Source: Echinometra lucunter (Eukaryota > Echinodermata > Echinoidea > Camarodonta > Echinometridae). From it: a stretch of 64,000 nucleotides of DNA. The notes under the pieces are model-generated. The model was given only the letters and a program-made list of their open reading frames with translations. It made no database searches and was not told where the DNA came from. Made by a program: the position numbers and the translations under genes. The stretch is taken from contig CM057154.1 in assembly GCA_029962745.1 (NCBI GenBank), forward strand, positions 272,954 to 336,953, read 5' to 3'. Positions 45,339-56,289 of this stretch are shown here, piece after piece; positions within the stretch are counted from its first letter, which is position 1; each line of letters opens with the position of its first letter.

Positions 45339-48300
45339 ACAAACAAACCTACAAAACCGATGCTTTCATAATGTAAACGGGAATAAGGGTAATCTAAATT
45401 ATTTGGTGCCGCTGAGTATTACATGGCGAGCGCCTCCTACCCGATTACCAATTTTCTAGTTTCTGTTATGAGCAAGCGAAGAGAGTAAGAAAAAAGTTAA
45501 TTTCAACTCCCATTTCATAATACCTCCCCCTTATATTTTTTCTCATATACCCATCCAACCCAATGGGTGGAACAATTTCAAAATACCCATCCATACCTAT
45601 ACACACTTTAATTCTTTTCCTTCTGTTCCTCGTTATATGTTTTTTTTTTTTCAGTCATACATAAATGTAGTGAGATAGGGTAACATAATATCAATAATGG
45701 TATTTGTGAGCAAGCAAAATGAGCGAGAACAAATTCAGCTAGTATACTTTCATTCATTTATAATGATTATGTATGAACTTATGGCATTAAAAAAAGAACC
45801 ATTGATAATTTATCATCTATTCAGTGATGAATTTCTTTATTTCTTAATTTATTTGTTTATTTCTCTCTTGCTTTCACTTTGTTTCTTTCTTTATATATTT
45901 ATTAATTTATTCAACTATATTTTTAGCTTGCCACATAATCGTCTCACGGGCTTCTGTTTCAGAACAGGGAGCGTAATACATGATGTAGTATTGCTCCCTA
46001 TTCTTCATGTATCTCCTGTCTATATCGTTAGCACTTCTTGAATCAGTCTACCCTGCTTTATTCATTATTTACCCTCAATGGCGCAAAATGTTCGGTGCTT
46101 GAACTCATCAAACCTTCTTCAAACATGCTTGCATTTTCACTATTCTTCGTCCAGGCTGCAAACTTCAATTCAATTCAATTTTATTCTCCAGGAAGAAATT
46201 TGTCTTGCATATATACATGAAACTTTACATTGGCGTTCGAGCATTACATTTTAATCATTACACGTAAACTGAACCTCATAAAATTGGGATCTTGGGCAGC
46301 TAAGTCGAGTCCTTAATTATCTTATGAAAAAGTTACCAATGAATATGACGGGCCTGAGAGATTTGAGGGAGGGGGGGGGGGGGAAGGGAGGAAAAAAATT
46401 CCGACGCGAAGGGGGAAAAGACGAGAAAGTCATGGTGTTCGTTTTTGTTTTTATTTTTTTGTTTTTGACGGCTCGTTTTTCTAAAGATGCGTTATTCGGG
46501 AAATGATATAGGATTTTCTAAATGTTTAAAAAAAAAATATGAAACCTAGTTCATTTTTGGTATTATAAACCTTATTTTCATTAATTTTTTGGAATGATGA
46601 ACCACATTCTCGTTTCCAGAATTACGATCTTTCCGAATTATGCAGCATCAAATAACGAAGGCTTTGGATTAATGAATCTCTGATTTTGGATTAACCTTAG
46701 GGAAATCTCAAAGTAACCAGAAGATCACAGTATTTCTGTTTGTTTTTTTCCTCATATAGCGTTAGCCGTCCTGCCGGGTTGGTCCAATACAGGGACGTCC
46801 TGTGTAGACGGATACGGGCTGAATTGCACCTTGCCTACTCCTCAACGGTGTAAGGTGATTCGACATCCCAACGGCAGCATAATACAGACCATCCCAAAGC
46901 TATTCTCTTTTCCATCCTTTGTAGAACAGATTCCAGGGCTTGCAGGAAGACAGATTATCTGCAGACTCCCTGGTAAGTAGTCATTTGATTAATGATGATA
47001 ATAATGATGATGATAATAATAATAATAATGATGATGATGATGATGTTGATAATAATAATAAGAAGAATAATAATAATAATTAATAATAATAATAATAATA
47101 ATAGTAATAATAATAATAATATTAATAATAATAATGATGATAACAATGACCATTCGTATAGCGATCATATATAATAGCGCTAAAGCAGATCAGGTACACA
47201 TTGACACCTGGGTGGAGAGTGGCAAATATAGACCAATGTCTTGCCAAAGGACATCAGTGCCGGGCTGGGACTCGAACCCCGTACCTTGTGATCTGCAGTC
47301 CGTATATCCACCAGACCACGACACCTGACTACTGGACACCGATTGTATACAGAAAATCTGTGATGCAGTCATTAGGCTGAATAGGACAATCTTTCTATGT
47401 GTTAGGAGTGAATACGCTAATGTATATTAGTAGAGCAGCTTTTAGGGTCACCGTGGACCTATACTAGAAGAAATCTCTTTATGACTATCTTGAGGTCCAA
47501 GCCATGTGAAATCATGAAGGAACTTCAAGTTATCTAGCATAGAAATACAACAATTTGAGACCATATTCGATACAACTAGGCTTAGCTGAGCATGTTGAGT
47601 GGGCATAATCAGATCGAATGATGACCCAATATCAACAAAATAGATTATATTGAAATGATATGTACTTTTGTGTTATTTACAATACAATGATTAAAACAAA
47701 GAAGACAAATTAAATGTCAAGACTTAGAGTAAAGAAGAATGGGAGTTAAAGGGTCCACTGTGCTGAGGTATATCCAATATAAAATTGCAGGGTGGTTCAA
47801 GCAATAGTAAAAATTCACGACGATGTCGAAGACGATGTCGAAATGTTGAAGATCAAATTGGGATCAATATCCACGATGATGTTGAAATGTTACAGGTCAA
47901 ATTGGGATCATTGTCCACGATGACGTCGAAGACGATCTCAAAACTGATGTCGAAACGATGTCAAAGATGACGTTGGGAATGATGTCCAAAAATAATGTAG
48001 AATTCAGTGTTAAGGACGAGGCTTAAGCCGTTCTCCAAAGGTTGATAATCAGATGGTGATGAGAATTTACTTTCTTTAAAAAATCCACGTTGTTAACTTG
48101 AATAAATTGCACATGAAATCTGCATGGGCAAATTCAGTCTGAGAACTAACTCCCAGGTTATACAAATCTGTTATTAATCTAGAATACTCTTGAAATATCC
48201 CTTCCTTTCTGGATGAAAGCAAAATCTATTATTCTTCCCTACCACATGTAGGCCAGACTGTAAACATGTCATTATTATTCTTTTCTGTGTATATTACATA

Positions 48301-51300
48301 AGCTATTTAGACTCTGATATGTATAGACCATTGAATTCTGAGTTCAGTACATTGTCAAGTATGATGCTGACATCATAACAACAGGAAATGTGGATAACAT
48401 ACTAGAATATTCCACCTTTTCCAACAAAACAAGAATGAATAATTGGTATTCAAGTAGCTTCTACATGACTTTTGTGTCTAATTATTTCTAAAACCTTAAA
48501 CAGAGACTATAACAAATTATATAATGAAATGCTAACATGACACATGAAATAATCTAGAATGTTCTTAGATGTTTAATGAGTACTGTGATTCTATCTGTGT
48601 TGCTAACTTCAACAAACTGTGAATGATTGATTTTAAAGAAATTTCCAAGATTATAAGTACATAAAGAAAATAATTTCCTTCAAGACTACAAAACCATAAT
48701 TCGATATGAATTTACATACGTGTCAACCTCATAAGCTTTTCATTTAAGCGCTATGCGTTATGCAGTTGTTTTCCATCATCCCCAAATATCATCTTTCAGC
48801 AAACCGGTCAAGGTGGGAAAGTAATTTATTTCAAATTTGCATAATCTTTTTTCCCCTTGTGTTTTCACTTATGTTAAAGATTGTGTCAAAGACCTCTGTA
48901 AAAATGGCTGGTGCGAAGAGACCGAGGCTGGCCACAAATGTCACTGCTCAACCGGATTTCAAGGGGAACACTGCGACGAAAGTAAGCACATTGGCCATTA
49001 TGACGTCATAGCTGGAGTTTATCAGGATACTTTCTCCTCTCTAATTACCTTTCTTAAGTCCCCTCACTTCGTCCCCTTCCATCTTCCCTCACTTTAAGAT
49101 CCCCGACCTCTTCCCCCCTTCCCCCCTCATCCTTATCCTGCAATTCCTCCCACATCTGCCTCTCCCTCTCCTCTCCCCTTCCCTCTCATCCTTCCCTCCC
49201 CTTCCCGCATCCTTCCCCTTCATCCTTCCCTTCCTCTTCCCCCCTCATCCCTTCTCCCCCTTCCCTTCCCCTTGCCTGCCTTCCCCTTTCCGTATACAAA
49301 ATACTTTTTAAGTATTAATTACGTAAAGTTCTGTATACGTCATCATTGTAATGTTTGGCCATGTTGTATACGAAATTGCAACGCGATTCAGTTGGATCTA
49401 CGAAAGCGATGACCAAGCCCAAGACGAAGCCTAAAACCATGAAGTCGGTGCAACCGGAGACAACAACATCGCAAGACCCCATCATCCCTGGTACTCTACA
49501 GAAATCTTAAAATGAAGTTAAACGATGATATCTTCATGATTGAGCCTATTGTATCTACTCATAACATATGTGTGTGTGTGTGTGTGTGTGTGTTTTTATC
49601 TTTATTTTTTTTATGAATAGATCTGTTTGTCCCAGGAACGAAAAGTAAAGTGCTAACTTTGTCCAAATAGATTATGATCTTTAAAACCTAAAATTGTTCC
49701 ATTTCAAGTCTACTGAGATTTAACATTCCTGGTTTTAGGCCTACTGGACTTGTTAAGGTGCATTTTCTCAGATCTTATTCCTTTGTACTTTCCCTTTATT
49801 AAAACCGTAGGCACGCCACCCACGGTAATAAAATGCGTTATTACTGTGGGTTTGGTGCATTTTTATTTCGGATTCAACAGAATCATGGACTACGGAAGCG
49901 ACGACCAAGTCCAAGACGAGCCTTGCGACCATGATGTCGGAACAACAAAAGACAACGACATTGCAAGAAACCACCACCTCCGGTGAGAAATTTGAAAATG
50001 AAATCGTATTGAGGTCGATCATAATTTCATGATCTTGGCAACCCTCTTGACATTGAATAGCGTACACGTCGTATAGTTTTTCCTTTCCTTTGAAAATTTC
50101 TCCCTGCGATGTACGAGTTTCTGTTTAAGAGTGTTTGCTGGTTTGAAGTATACGGGGATGTGATAAGCTGCAATGATCCATTGGAGTTTCTCAGGGAGTC
50201 CGCTGATGTAACGTACCGAGACAGCTATGCCTCGACGTTGCTCTATTGGGCGAGGTTTATTGTCATGGTGCTGATGATTACGCCGGTGGATGGCTTTGTC
50301 TATGCTAGTGGTAACCACACACCCGTAAGAGTTCCTAATTCTCCTTTGATTCCTCGGAAGAAGGAATGTAGGAAGCCATGTGGAACAAAGTCCTTACCAC
50401 TTCCAGTTTGTGGATTAGGGTATGGTGGGAGTCAAAAGGGAGGTACTACTCCGTATAGGTGACTTTTCTGTAGACAGAGGAAAAGAAAGCGTTTCGTCGT
50501 CCTTGATGGTGATAAGACAATCTTAGGAAAGCTAGTTGATTCTCCTTCACTTTCTCAACTGTAAACTTGATGCAGGGATCACAATTATTGATGTGTTCAA
50601 GGAAAGCATCACATTCTGCAGTCTTAATCTTGACTCAGGTATCGTCCATATCTGAACCAATGGGTAGGTGAAATGCCGGGAAATGAAGTTAGGGCTAAAT
50701 CTTCAAAGTCTTCCATCTGCAAACTGGTAAGAACTGGCGAGATGGGAGAGCCCATGGCACATCCATGTTTTTGTTATTTGTAGAAAGTGCCATCAGAGAT
50801 AAAATAAGTTGTGGAAAGACAGAGTTTTAATAGTTGACAGATTTGATCCGGATTGAGTTTGGTTCTTGAGCCGAGGCTAGAGCCCGCAAGCGCCTTGTTA
50901 AGGACTCTAGCCTCGGCTCAAAAACCAAATTCAATCCAATTGATTAAAATTGGTAGCAGGATTATTGGGTGCTTCCATGCATGTGATTATGCTCTGATAC
51001 TAAAGGCCTACTCGTGGATGGGTCCTGATAGTTGATTAGTTAATTACTTTTGTAATTATGGGAAGTGTTCCACTTCTCCCCGGTCTCCCCTAGTCATTAC
51101 TAGATCATTTCTGCATCAGTAACGATAGGCTTACTTACATTATTATTATTGTTATTATTGTTATTTATTCGACCAAATTAAAAAAGCACAGGTACAGTAA
51201 ATCAATAGCAGCGGAGAAAATACATAACAAGAATGAAAGAACATGTAAAAAAAAAAAAAACGATTAGGGAGCATCAAGTGGGTCAGGGTGCACAAAAGTG

Positions 51301-53081
51301 AAGTACAACACTGCTGCCCGGAGGCATGTCCCCCCACATCTGCTACTCCCAAGACATACATGATAAAAATTTCATACATAGAATATTGCACATAATGAAG
51401 AAAGTTATGTCAATAAATAGTAGATAATTTAAGATTAATTACATCAAATTTTTCAGTAACCTTTCGGAGCGATCCCTTACACTGGGATGCTGCTGCTGCA
51501 GCTGGTTGCAGCAGCATGCATAATCTCCGAGGGGTTGAACCATCCCTGTCTGCCTTTCTGTTGTAGTTACGAGGCATAATCATTCAGTTTCCCTGCAGAA
51601 TACAAGAAAAAAATATGAAGAAAATGTAGGATGTGTAATTGTGTATTAGGGTAAGTTGCAACATCTGAAATTGCAGAGATGGGGTAATTGTTATACTGTA
51701 ACAACCGTTTCCCCAATCCTAGTTTGCGAGTGAAATCTCATTACTCTCAGAAAACAACGTAACCTAGGAAAGTAAGGCCAAATGAAATTAATTCTTAGAT
51801 TCTCGTCCCCCTCCTTCCTTTTTTTTTCGGTAAGCCTCACAAATTTTGTTGTTTTGTTATTGTTGTTCTGAAATTAAATTGATTTTAATCTGAGTAGGTC
51901 TACTTCCAAACAATGAGGTTACACTGAAAACCATCATCATTTTTACACCGTTTTTGAGCCTCCTAAGTGTTTATATGTCATTAAAACATCAAAGGGAAAA
52001 ATGAAAAGGGGGGAAAAGAGGAAATTTGTATCAAAATTTTCCGAAAAGCATCTCATGTACAAAAAATATCAAATATCAAATAACATGGAACCCCCCTCCT
52101 CAATTAGTCCGGACGAAAAGCTAGAAAACAATTTTACTTGGCCTTATACTCCTACGAAAAGAACATCAAAACACACTTAATCCATTCACTTATCAACGAC
52201 CATTTTACTCAAAACACATTGGATGCAGTATGCAAATGCCGAAAATTTAAAAAGATTATTTACAAAGAAAAAAAAAAGCATATTTTTTCACCTACCTTTT
52301 AGACGAAACGTCCGGGGATCTCCAGACCTTACAGAGACAGAACTATAAACGCTCTCTCTTGTCCAGGTTTTGAGAAATGGCGAGTGTAACAACTTGCCTG
52401 TGTAACAACTGTTAGACCCGGGCTCCGCAACACAAGCTTAGCGATTGATCGTACGATTGATTTTTACGACTGATTGCACAGAGTGACTCGGTGATCAATG
52501 CAATCAATCGTAAAAATCAATCCTACGATCAATTTTTAAGCTTTGTGTTAGGGGTCCCCGGTCTCCCCCTACCCACACAATTTTTTTGGGTCTTTTTCAG
52601 TCTCTACCCAGTAATCCTTTATGTCATGTTCCTTGAAGCTAATTGGTTTACATATTGTTTGATCTTTTTAGCTTGTTCTTCTCCGCTGGAAGTTCAAAAT
52701 GGCGGGTCTGTATATTACTTTAGTACATCTGAGATGAATCATTCCTCCGCGCTTTTATCTTGTTCTGAACACGACTCCCACCTGGTCTACATCGAGACTG
52801 AAGAAGAGCAGGTCTTCATCGTGGACCAAGCACAGGCTCTGGGCTGCCGTGTGGCATACTGGATCGGACTGAGAGGCCTATCTCGTCCAGACGCCAGGTG
52901 GTTCGACGGAACGAACGTTTCATCTGACATGTATGATATGTTTGATCGTTTATCATTCAATGATGGAGGGGAGTGTTTCCGAATTACATGTATTTCAACC
53001 GACCTCTGTCCGTGGCGTGATTTGCGGTGCTCCTTTGAATATAAATACATTTGCGAGAATGAAATTGATGATAATGCTTGA
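40259..53081 (+). CDS. secreted or type II EGF / C-type lectin protein with Thr-rich stalk
   Basis: Seven exons join in one frame: 40259-40261 (ATG alone), 45123-45189, 46760-46972, 48880-48981, 49392-49490, 49881-49982 and 52672-53081, total 996 nt or 331 aa. All junctions are GT-AG; after the first they are phase 1. Residues 2-27 are a basic start plus a hydrophobic segment (VVWMFFLGSITFLSFALA). Residues 24-94 are an unassigned domain with four cysteines. 95-128 is an EGF-like domain with six correctly spaced cysteines. 129-195 is a Thr/Ser/Lys stalk over two similar exons. 196-331 is a C-type lectin domain with WIGL, WRDLRC and a final YIC. No EPN or QPD calcium-sugar motif is visible. Likely role is carbohydrate or microbe binding outside the cell. 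An alternative start is the ATG at 45153 in exon 2, which would give a shorter signal peptide. Confidence 0.8.
40475..40910. repeat. foldback element of TTCGTTATTCCGAA units in lectin intron 1
   Basis: 40480-40690 has repeated GGTTCGTTATTCCGAA words separated by AATGAAATAA-like spacers. 40695-40905 has the reverse complement (CGGACTAACGAACCTT, CGGAATAACGAAC). The whole can fold into a long hairpin. No coding part. Confidence 0.75.
41010..41640. mobile_element. probable non-autonomous element with TTCGCGCA ends in lectin intron 1
   Basis: It begins near GGACCATAGTTCGCGCAC and ends near GCGCGAAGTTAGGTCAC, roughly inverted ends. Internal copies ACCTAACTTCGCGCACG (about 41245) and GCGCGAAGTTTGGACC (about 41597) continue the pattern. 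Boundaries and class are not resolved. Confidence 0.4.
41641..43849. other. lectin intron 1 middle, short palindromic words, no exon seen
   Basis: 42075-42200 has TTATATTTTCCCCGAAGGG and its near inverse, and 42430-42470 has AATATAACGCCGTTATAT, small foldbacks. The rest is AT-rich unique sequence. A 66-codon open frame at 43221-43421 shows no homology that I recognise. Confidence 0.4.
43850..44290 (+). repeat. intronic inverted repeat, left arm (GACATCGTC-rich)
   Basis: Similar in reverse complement to 47770-48195. Shared blocks include AGATTTGTATA, TCTCAGACTG, ATCACCATCTGAT, GAGAACG and ATTGATCCCAATTT, plus many GACATCGTC/CTTCGAC words. The arm lies in intron 1 of the lectin gene. Confidence 0.7.
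44535..44890 (+). repeat. (GAA)n and (GAT)n purine-rich microsatellites
   Basis: GAA/GGA repeats at 44535-44665 are followed by GAT-rich repeats at 44731-44890. Long open frames here are simple-sequence artefacts. Confidence 0.9.
45263..45338. repeat. (TA)n microsatellite in lectin intron 2
   Basis: About 38 TA dinucleotides with a single C interruption near 45317, some 75 bp after exon 2. Confidence 0.95.
45350..46759 (+). other. rest of lectin intron 2, no exon seen
   Basis: AT-rich. 46160-46210 carries CAATTCAATTCAATTTTATT, like 62330-62350, probably the end of a dispersed retroposon. 46430-46700 has degenerate TTATTCGGGAA/CGGAATTA words reminiscent of the 40475-40910 foldback. Confidence 0.4.
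46991..47330 (-). mobile_element. second SINE family with tRNA-like head and (ATT)n tail
   Basis: On the minus strand, the head at about 47330-47262 reads GTGTCGTGGTCTGGTGG ... GGGGTTCGAGTCCCAGCCC (A- and B-box like). A body follows and the tail is an ATT/ATC microsatellite (46991-47145). The body differs from the SINE at 38941-39216. It lies in lectin intron 3, just after exon 3. Confidence 0.7.
47770..48195 (-). repeat. intronic inverted repeat, right arm
   Basis: Reverse complement of 43850-44290, with tandem GACGATGTCGAA words and the block CAGATGGTGATGAGAA. It lies in lectin intron 3, so the two arms flank exons 2 and 3. Confidence 0.7.
48196..48879 (+). other. end of lectin intron 3, nothing recognised
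   Basis: AT-rich sequence leading to the EGF exon acceptor (TTATGTTAAAG). No repeats or frames worth naming. Confidence 0.35.
49020..49290 (+). repeat. CT-rich low-complexity tract in lectin intron 4
   Basis: Dense CCCTTCC and CATCCTTCCC repeats directly after the EGF exon. Confidence 0.8.
50025..50830 (-). mobile_element. degraded Penelope-like retroelement fragment in lectin intron 6
   Basis: On the minus strand, a reverse-transcriptase-like segment (GCAMGSPISPVLTSLQMEDF, about 50770-50700) is followed by a WFRYGRY that replaces the usual YVDD region. Further on is the characteristic linker ISGLPEKLQWII...FKPANTL (about 50250-50120). Stops and frameshifts break it, and no GIY-YIG endonuclease end is seen. 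The class is assigned from motif order, from memory of the family. It is antisense to the lectin gene. Confidence 0.65.
50852..50935. repeat. 31-bp-arm hairpin next to the Penelope-like fragment
   Basis: The left arm contains TTGAGCCGAGGCTAGAG and the right arm CTCTAGCCTCGGCTCAA. 29 of 31 positions pair around a 22-nt loop. It lies at the 5' side of the minus-strand retroelement fragment. Confidence 0.7.
51130..51420 (-). repeat. probable minus-strand retroposon with (TTA)n tail
   Basis: An ATT/GTT-rich microsatellite at 51139-51170 borders a segment with a poly-A run at 51247. This resembles a reversed SINE or LINE end. No head promoter found. Confidence 0.3.
51421..52671 (+). other. rest of lectin intron 6, no exon seen
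   Basis: Contains a GCAGCAGC/CTGCTGC cluster at 51487-51520 and a GATTGATTTTTACGA-like inverted word pair at 52445-52535. No additional lectin exon with a phase-1 frame was found. Confidence 0.4.
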
Positions 53082-53230
53082 TGTTTTTTTTTCTTATTTC
53101 AGTTGTTAATACCACCCACCCCACCCCCAAATCTGAACAAGGTTTTCGTTTTCATGTCATTGGTTGTATAATATTCTAGCGGAACATAAATTATACTCGA
53201 ATTTGTCTTTGAAAATAGACAAGTGTATGC

Positions 53231-53553
53231 ACTAAGAATACAAGGTTCAATTGTGCACCCTTCAAATGCAACACTGGGAGCTTCTTATGGGTACAAATTT
53301 GCACCTAAAGAAGCATTATGCATCATTAAGGGTGCAGTGGGCTACATTTTGCACCCTTAAGGATGCAGAGTTGTACCCCTTGGGGAAGGTGTAAATTTGG
53401 ACCCTTTTTAATGCAAAAAATTCTGCACAACAAGTACGTAATTGGTGCATCTTTACACCTTCTTCATGTGCACCTTTTAGGGTGCAAGATTGCACCTCAA
53501 AAGTTGGTGCTATTGTTGCATTTAGGATGCAAATTGAACCTTTCATTCTTAGT
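53231..53553. mobile_element. ~323-bp MITE downstream of the lectin gene
   Basis: Starts ACTAAGAATACAAGGTTCAA and ends with the inverse, TTGAACCTTTCATTCTTAGT, a 20-bp terminal inverted repeat with few mismatches. The interior is rich in TGCACC and GGTGCA words. Target duplication unclear. Confidence 0.75.
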
Positions 53554-54138
53554 TTGAAAAGTTAATAAATTGTTTGTGAACTAAGAAGTTGAATTACCAT
53601 GTTACAATGTCTCAAAGACGGCACTTTTTTGACGATATTCTAAGCACTTTTGATGTGAGTTTTGTGCATTTAATGTTGCTGTTATTTTATTCACTAAGTC
53701 AAAGTACATACATACATGACATTGCACATGTACAATATTATTGGTCATTAGCGGTTCGTTCTTCCAAACACTGATTCTGCTTCTTTTCCTAGTTTATTTG
53801 TGCAGTAGCTCTTACCTCATCAAAATAATGAACTGTAAATATATTAATCAAAATAAAAAACGTATTTTGTCAGATGATGATATGAAGTGCCGTATACTGG
53901 TAAAGAACATTTAGAATCATGAAACTTAGGACAACTGAAGCTTCGGGCTCGTGGAGTTTCGGACCAGAGAACGTTCGAACTCATGAACCTATTTTTTACG
54001 ACTTAATCTTCGAACGAATAAACATTTGGATTGGTTAAAATTCGCACGTATGAGCCTGAACATTGGTGGATCTTTGGACGACTGAACCTTTGCACCGCTT
54101 TGCTTTGGACTGATTCATGAAAATGCTGTCATTAGAGC

Positions 54139-54199
54139 CACTGGCGTAGCTAGGGGGACACAAGGGGGCCATCCCCCCCCCCCCCCCTGTCGATTGGCG

Positions 54200-54234
<35 letters not shown>

Positions 54235-54240
54235 AAGAAA
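54139..54240. mobile_element. truncated hAT-type MITE end plus poly-A/GAAA tract
   Basis: The left end CACTGGCGTAGCTAGG matches the 31103-31362 family, followed by a C run and a long A run with GAAA repeats (54205-54250). No right terminus or second target copy is found. Confidence 0.5.
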
Positions 54241-54557
54241 GAAAGAAAGAAGAAGAAGAAAAAACTTTCATCGAGTCTACTTCACATAACTTACCCTACC
54301 CCTACCCTGCGAAATGAAAGTAAAACGTAAATATTCCACTTCTCATATAAGTTATCCCTAATACTGAATTTCAGAATGCAGAAAATGCCATTTTCATGCA
54401 CGAATTTTCAAAAATCTCCCGACCATGAGGGAGAGGGGATACTCCCCTCCCACACCCTGCCCCGCTCGGTCGCTTCGCTCCCTCGCCTTGGCCCCCTATA
54501 TGCCATTTCTCATATAAGTTATCCCTAATACTGAATTTTATGTGAGATGCCACTACT

Positions 54558-54816
54558 CTTTGAAAAAAAAAAAAAGAGTGAACGCATTCACTCTGTTCGG
54601 GGTAAATTTAAGAAAAGAGTGATATTGTGATATTCACTCTTTTAGGGGTGACCTCAGTGATAACTCAAGGATTTTTAGTAATCACTGAGGTCACCCCTAA
54701 AAGAGTGAATTAAAAAATGAATAATACAATCTGTACTCTTAATTCACTCTTAATTCACTTTTTTGTTAGATTTACCCCTAACAGAGTGGAAGCGTTCACT
54801 CCTTTTTTTTTTAAAG
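54558..54816. mobile_element. palindromic foldback MITE
   Basis: The outer arms share AAAAGAGTGAACGC, CACTCTGTT and GGGGTAAAT in inverted orientation. The inner arms share TTCACTCTTTTAGGGGTGAC and its complement around a centre near 54670. The whole ~260 bp can fold into one hairpin. Confidence 0.75.
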
Positions 54817-54819
54817 ACA

Positions 54820-55082
54820 AAGTATGCATAGCTGAAACCTGAAATCTTTGGAAAGCAATATTCATGATATTGGTATAAATAAAGTTCTATAATTGCTGTG
54901 TGCACATCCATGTATGTTATCACCACTTCGTTTATTTTGTTGTATATTTAAGTGAGAAGAGGAGACATGTACAGCAAAGCGCTAGACACGTGCAGAGAGA
55001 AGTATGAGGCGCTATATGAATTCAGAATATTATTATCATTGAGGATTTCGATAAACATCACGAATTCAGCTATTCCTACCCA
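54820..55082 (+). other. tail of lectin duplication unit 1
   Basis: CTGAAATCTTTGGAAAGCAA and following sequence matches 59560-59640 and, inverted, 63150-63200. No gene. Confidence 0.5.
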
Positions 55083-55325
55083 ATAACCCCCTCTCTCTCA
55101 ATCCTCCTCTCTCTTTGTCTTCTTGCGCTTCTTCTTCTTCTTCTTCTTCTTCTTCTTCTTCTTCTTCTTCTTCTTCTTCTCCTTCCTTTTCTGCTTCTTC
55201 CTCTTCTTCCTTTTCCCCTTCTTCTTCTCCTTCTACTACTCTTTCTTCTCTTTCTTCTGTATTATCCTCTCTCTGTTTCTGTCTCTCAATTTCTTCCTTT
55301 TCGTTCTCCCTCTCTCTAATTAAAT
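55083..55325. repeat. CT/TTC-rich simple repeat
   Basis: Long (TTC)n tract at 55127-55180 within a CT-rich block. The long poly-Ser and poly-Phe frames here are simple-sequence artefacts. Confidence 0.9.
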
Positions 55326-56289
55326 TGCATTTTCCTGTTTCTCTTACCCCACAGTCAAAATTATGCCACACTTATCTTAATGAAGGACACGGGAGCCTTA
55401 AGACGTGACAAATTAATGTTATGTGATTAATGGATTTTTTTTTTTGATTGCTCATAATTATCAGAAAAATTCAATGACGACATGGCCGTTTTATATTCTG
55501 CTCGATTTGTTGGTTCTAAGGTAACTCGTGTTGTAAAAATATGAGGTGACAACATACTTCACCGAAGGCCCGCGAGGCCGAGAATAGCTAATTGTAATCT
55601 ATGATATCACACCGTTCTGACCAATTCCTGTGCCAGAAGGAAGTTTAATAAGTATTAAAGGGCAGCGAATGTTTGTCATTAAAGTTGTCGAACATCCGGA
55701 AACGAGGACTAAACATGCTAATTATTTCATATACCGATAGCGCATTATTTTGTGATGAAGGCAAGTACGATACGAGAAAAGTCGGCCTCGCGGGCCTTCC
55801 GTCTCCCGGGCCTTCGGTCAAGTGGGCAGACCCCAAATATGATTAGCAATATCCCATAATGATATCTCATCTATCCACCAGTCAGCATCGTCAGAATCAG
55901 GTTAAATTTCTTATCTCGATACGATTTTCATACAAGTTTAACCACTGATCTGAAAGGGGGAAAAAATCCAGTTCTGCATCGATCGAGTCAAACTTGTTTC
56001 AGTTGATGGACTGTAATCATGGTAATTCGACCATTTTCTCTGTCACTTTGCTTTAATACCCTCTTTCTTGATATCATCGAGAAAATTAAAATTTTTCAAT
56101 TTAAACATTGTCCTTAACGAGCTAGTCCACAATTTACCAGCACTCTCTTATCATAATAAGATACTTTATAATACTCAGTTTCTCGCATCCACCTCGCAAG
56201 ATGCTCAAGACGTACCCGCTCTGCTAGGATAACGATTTCGGTGGAAATCAATAAACATCTTGTGAGATCTCGGAGATTGACACGGGACG

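Larger units (their letters stand above)
39330..54130 (+). repeat. lectin segmental duplication, unit 1
   Basis: Blocks in this stretch match 55090-59060 in the same order: the CT-rich start, ATGAAGGACACGG, TCTAAGGTAACG, GCATCGATCGAGTC, GGAGATTGACA at exon 1, exon 2, stalk exons, lectin exon end, and a tail with GGAGTTTCGGAC and GGACTGATTCATGAA. Unit 1 is nearly four times longer because of repeats in intron 1 and because unit 2 has lost internal exons. Confidence 0.7.

Noticed and set aside
49550..49595. TG repeat near lectin exon 5 as a splicing regulator
   Set aside because: Simple GT microsatellites are common, and nothing else supports a role.
50109..50462. Plus-strand 117-codon frame
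   Set aside because: It is the antisense of a degraded Penelope-like retroelement segment whose recognisable motifs are on the minus strand.
55066..55408. Glu-rich and Ser-rich frames on opposite strands
   Set aside because: Both are readings of one TTC/CT simple repeat.
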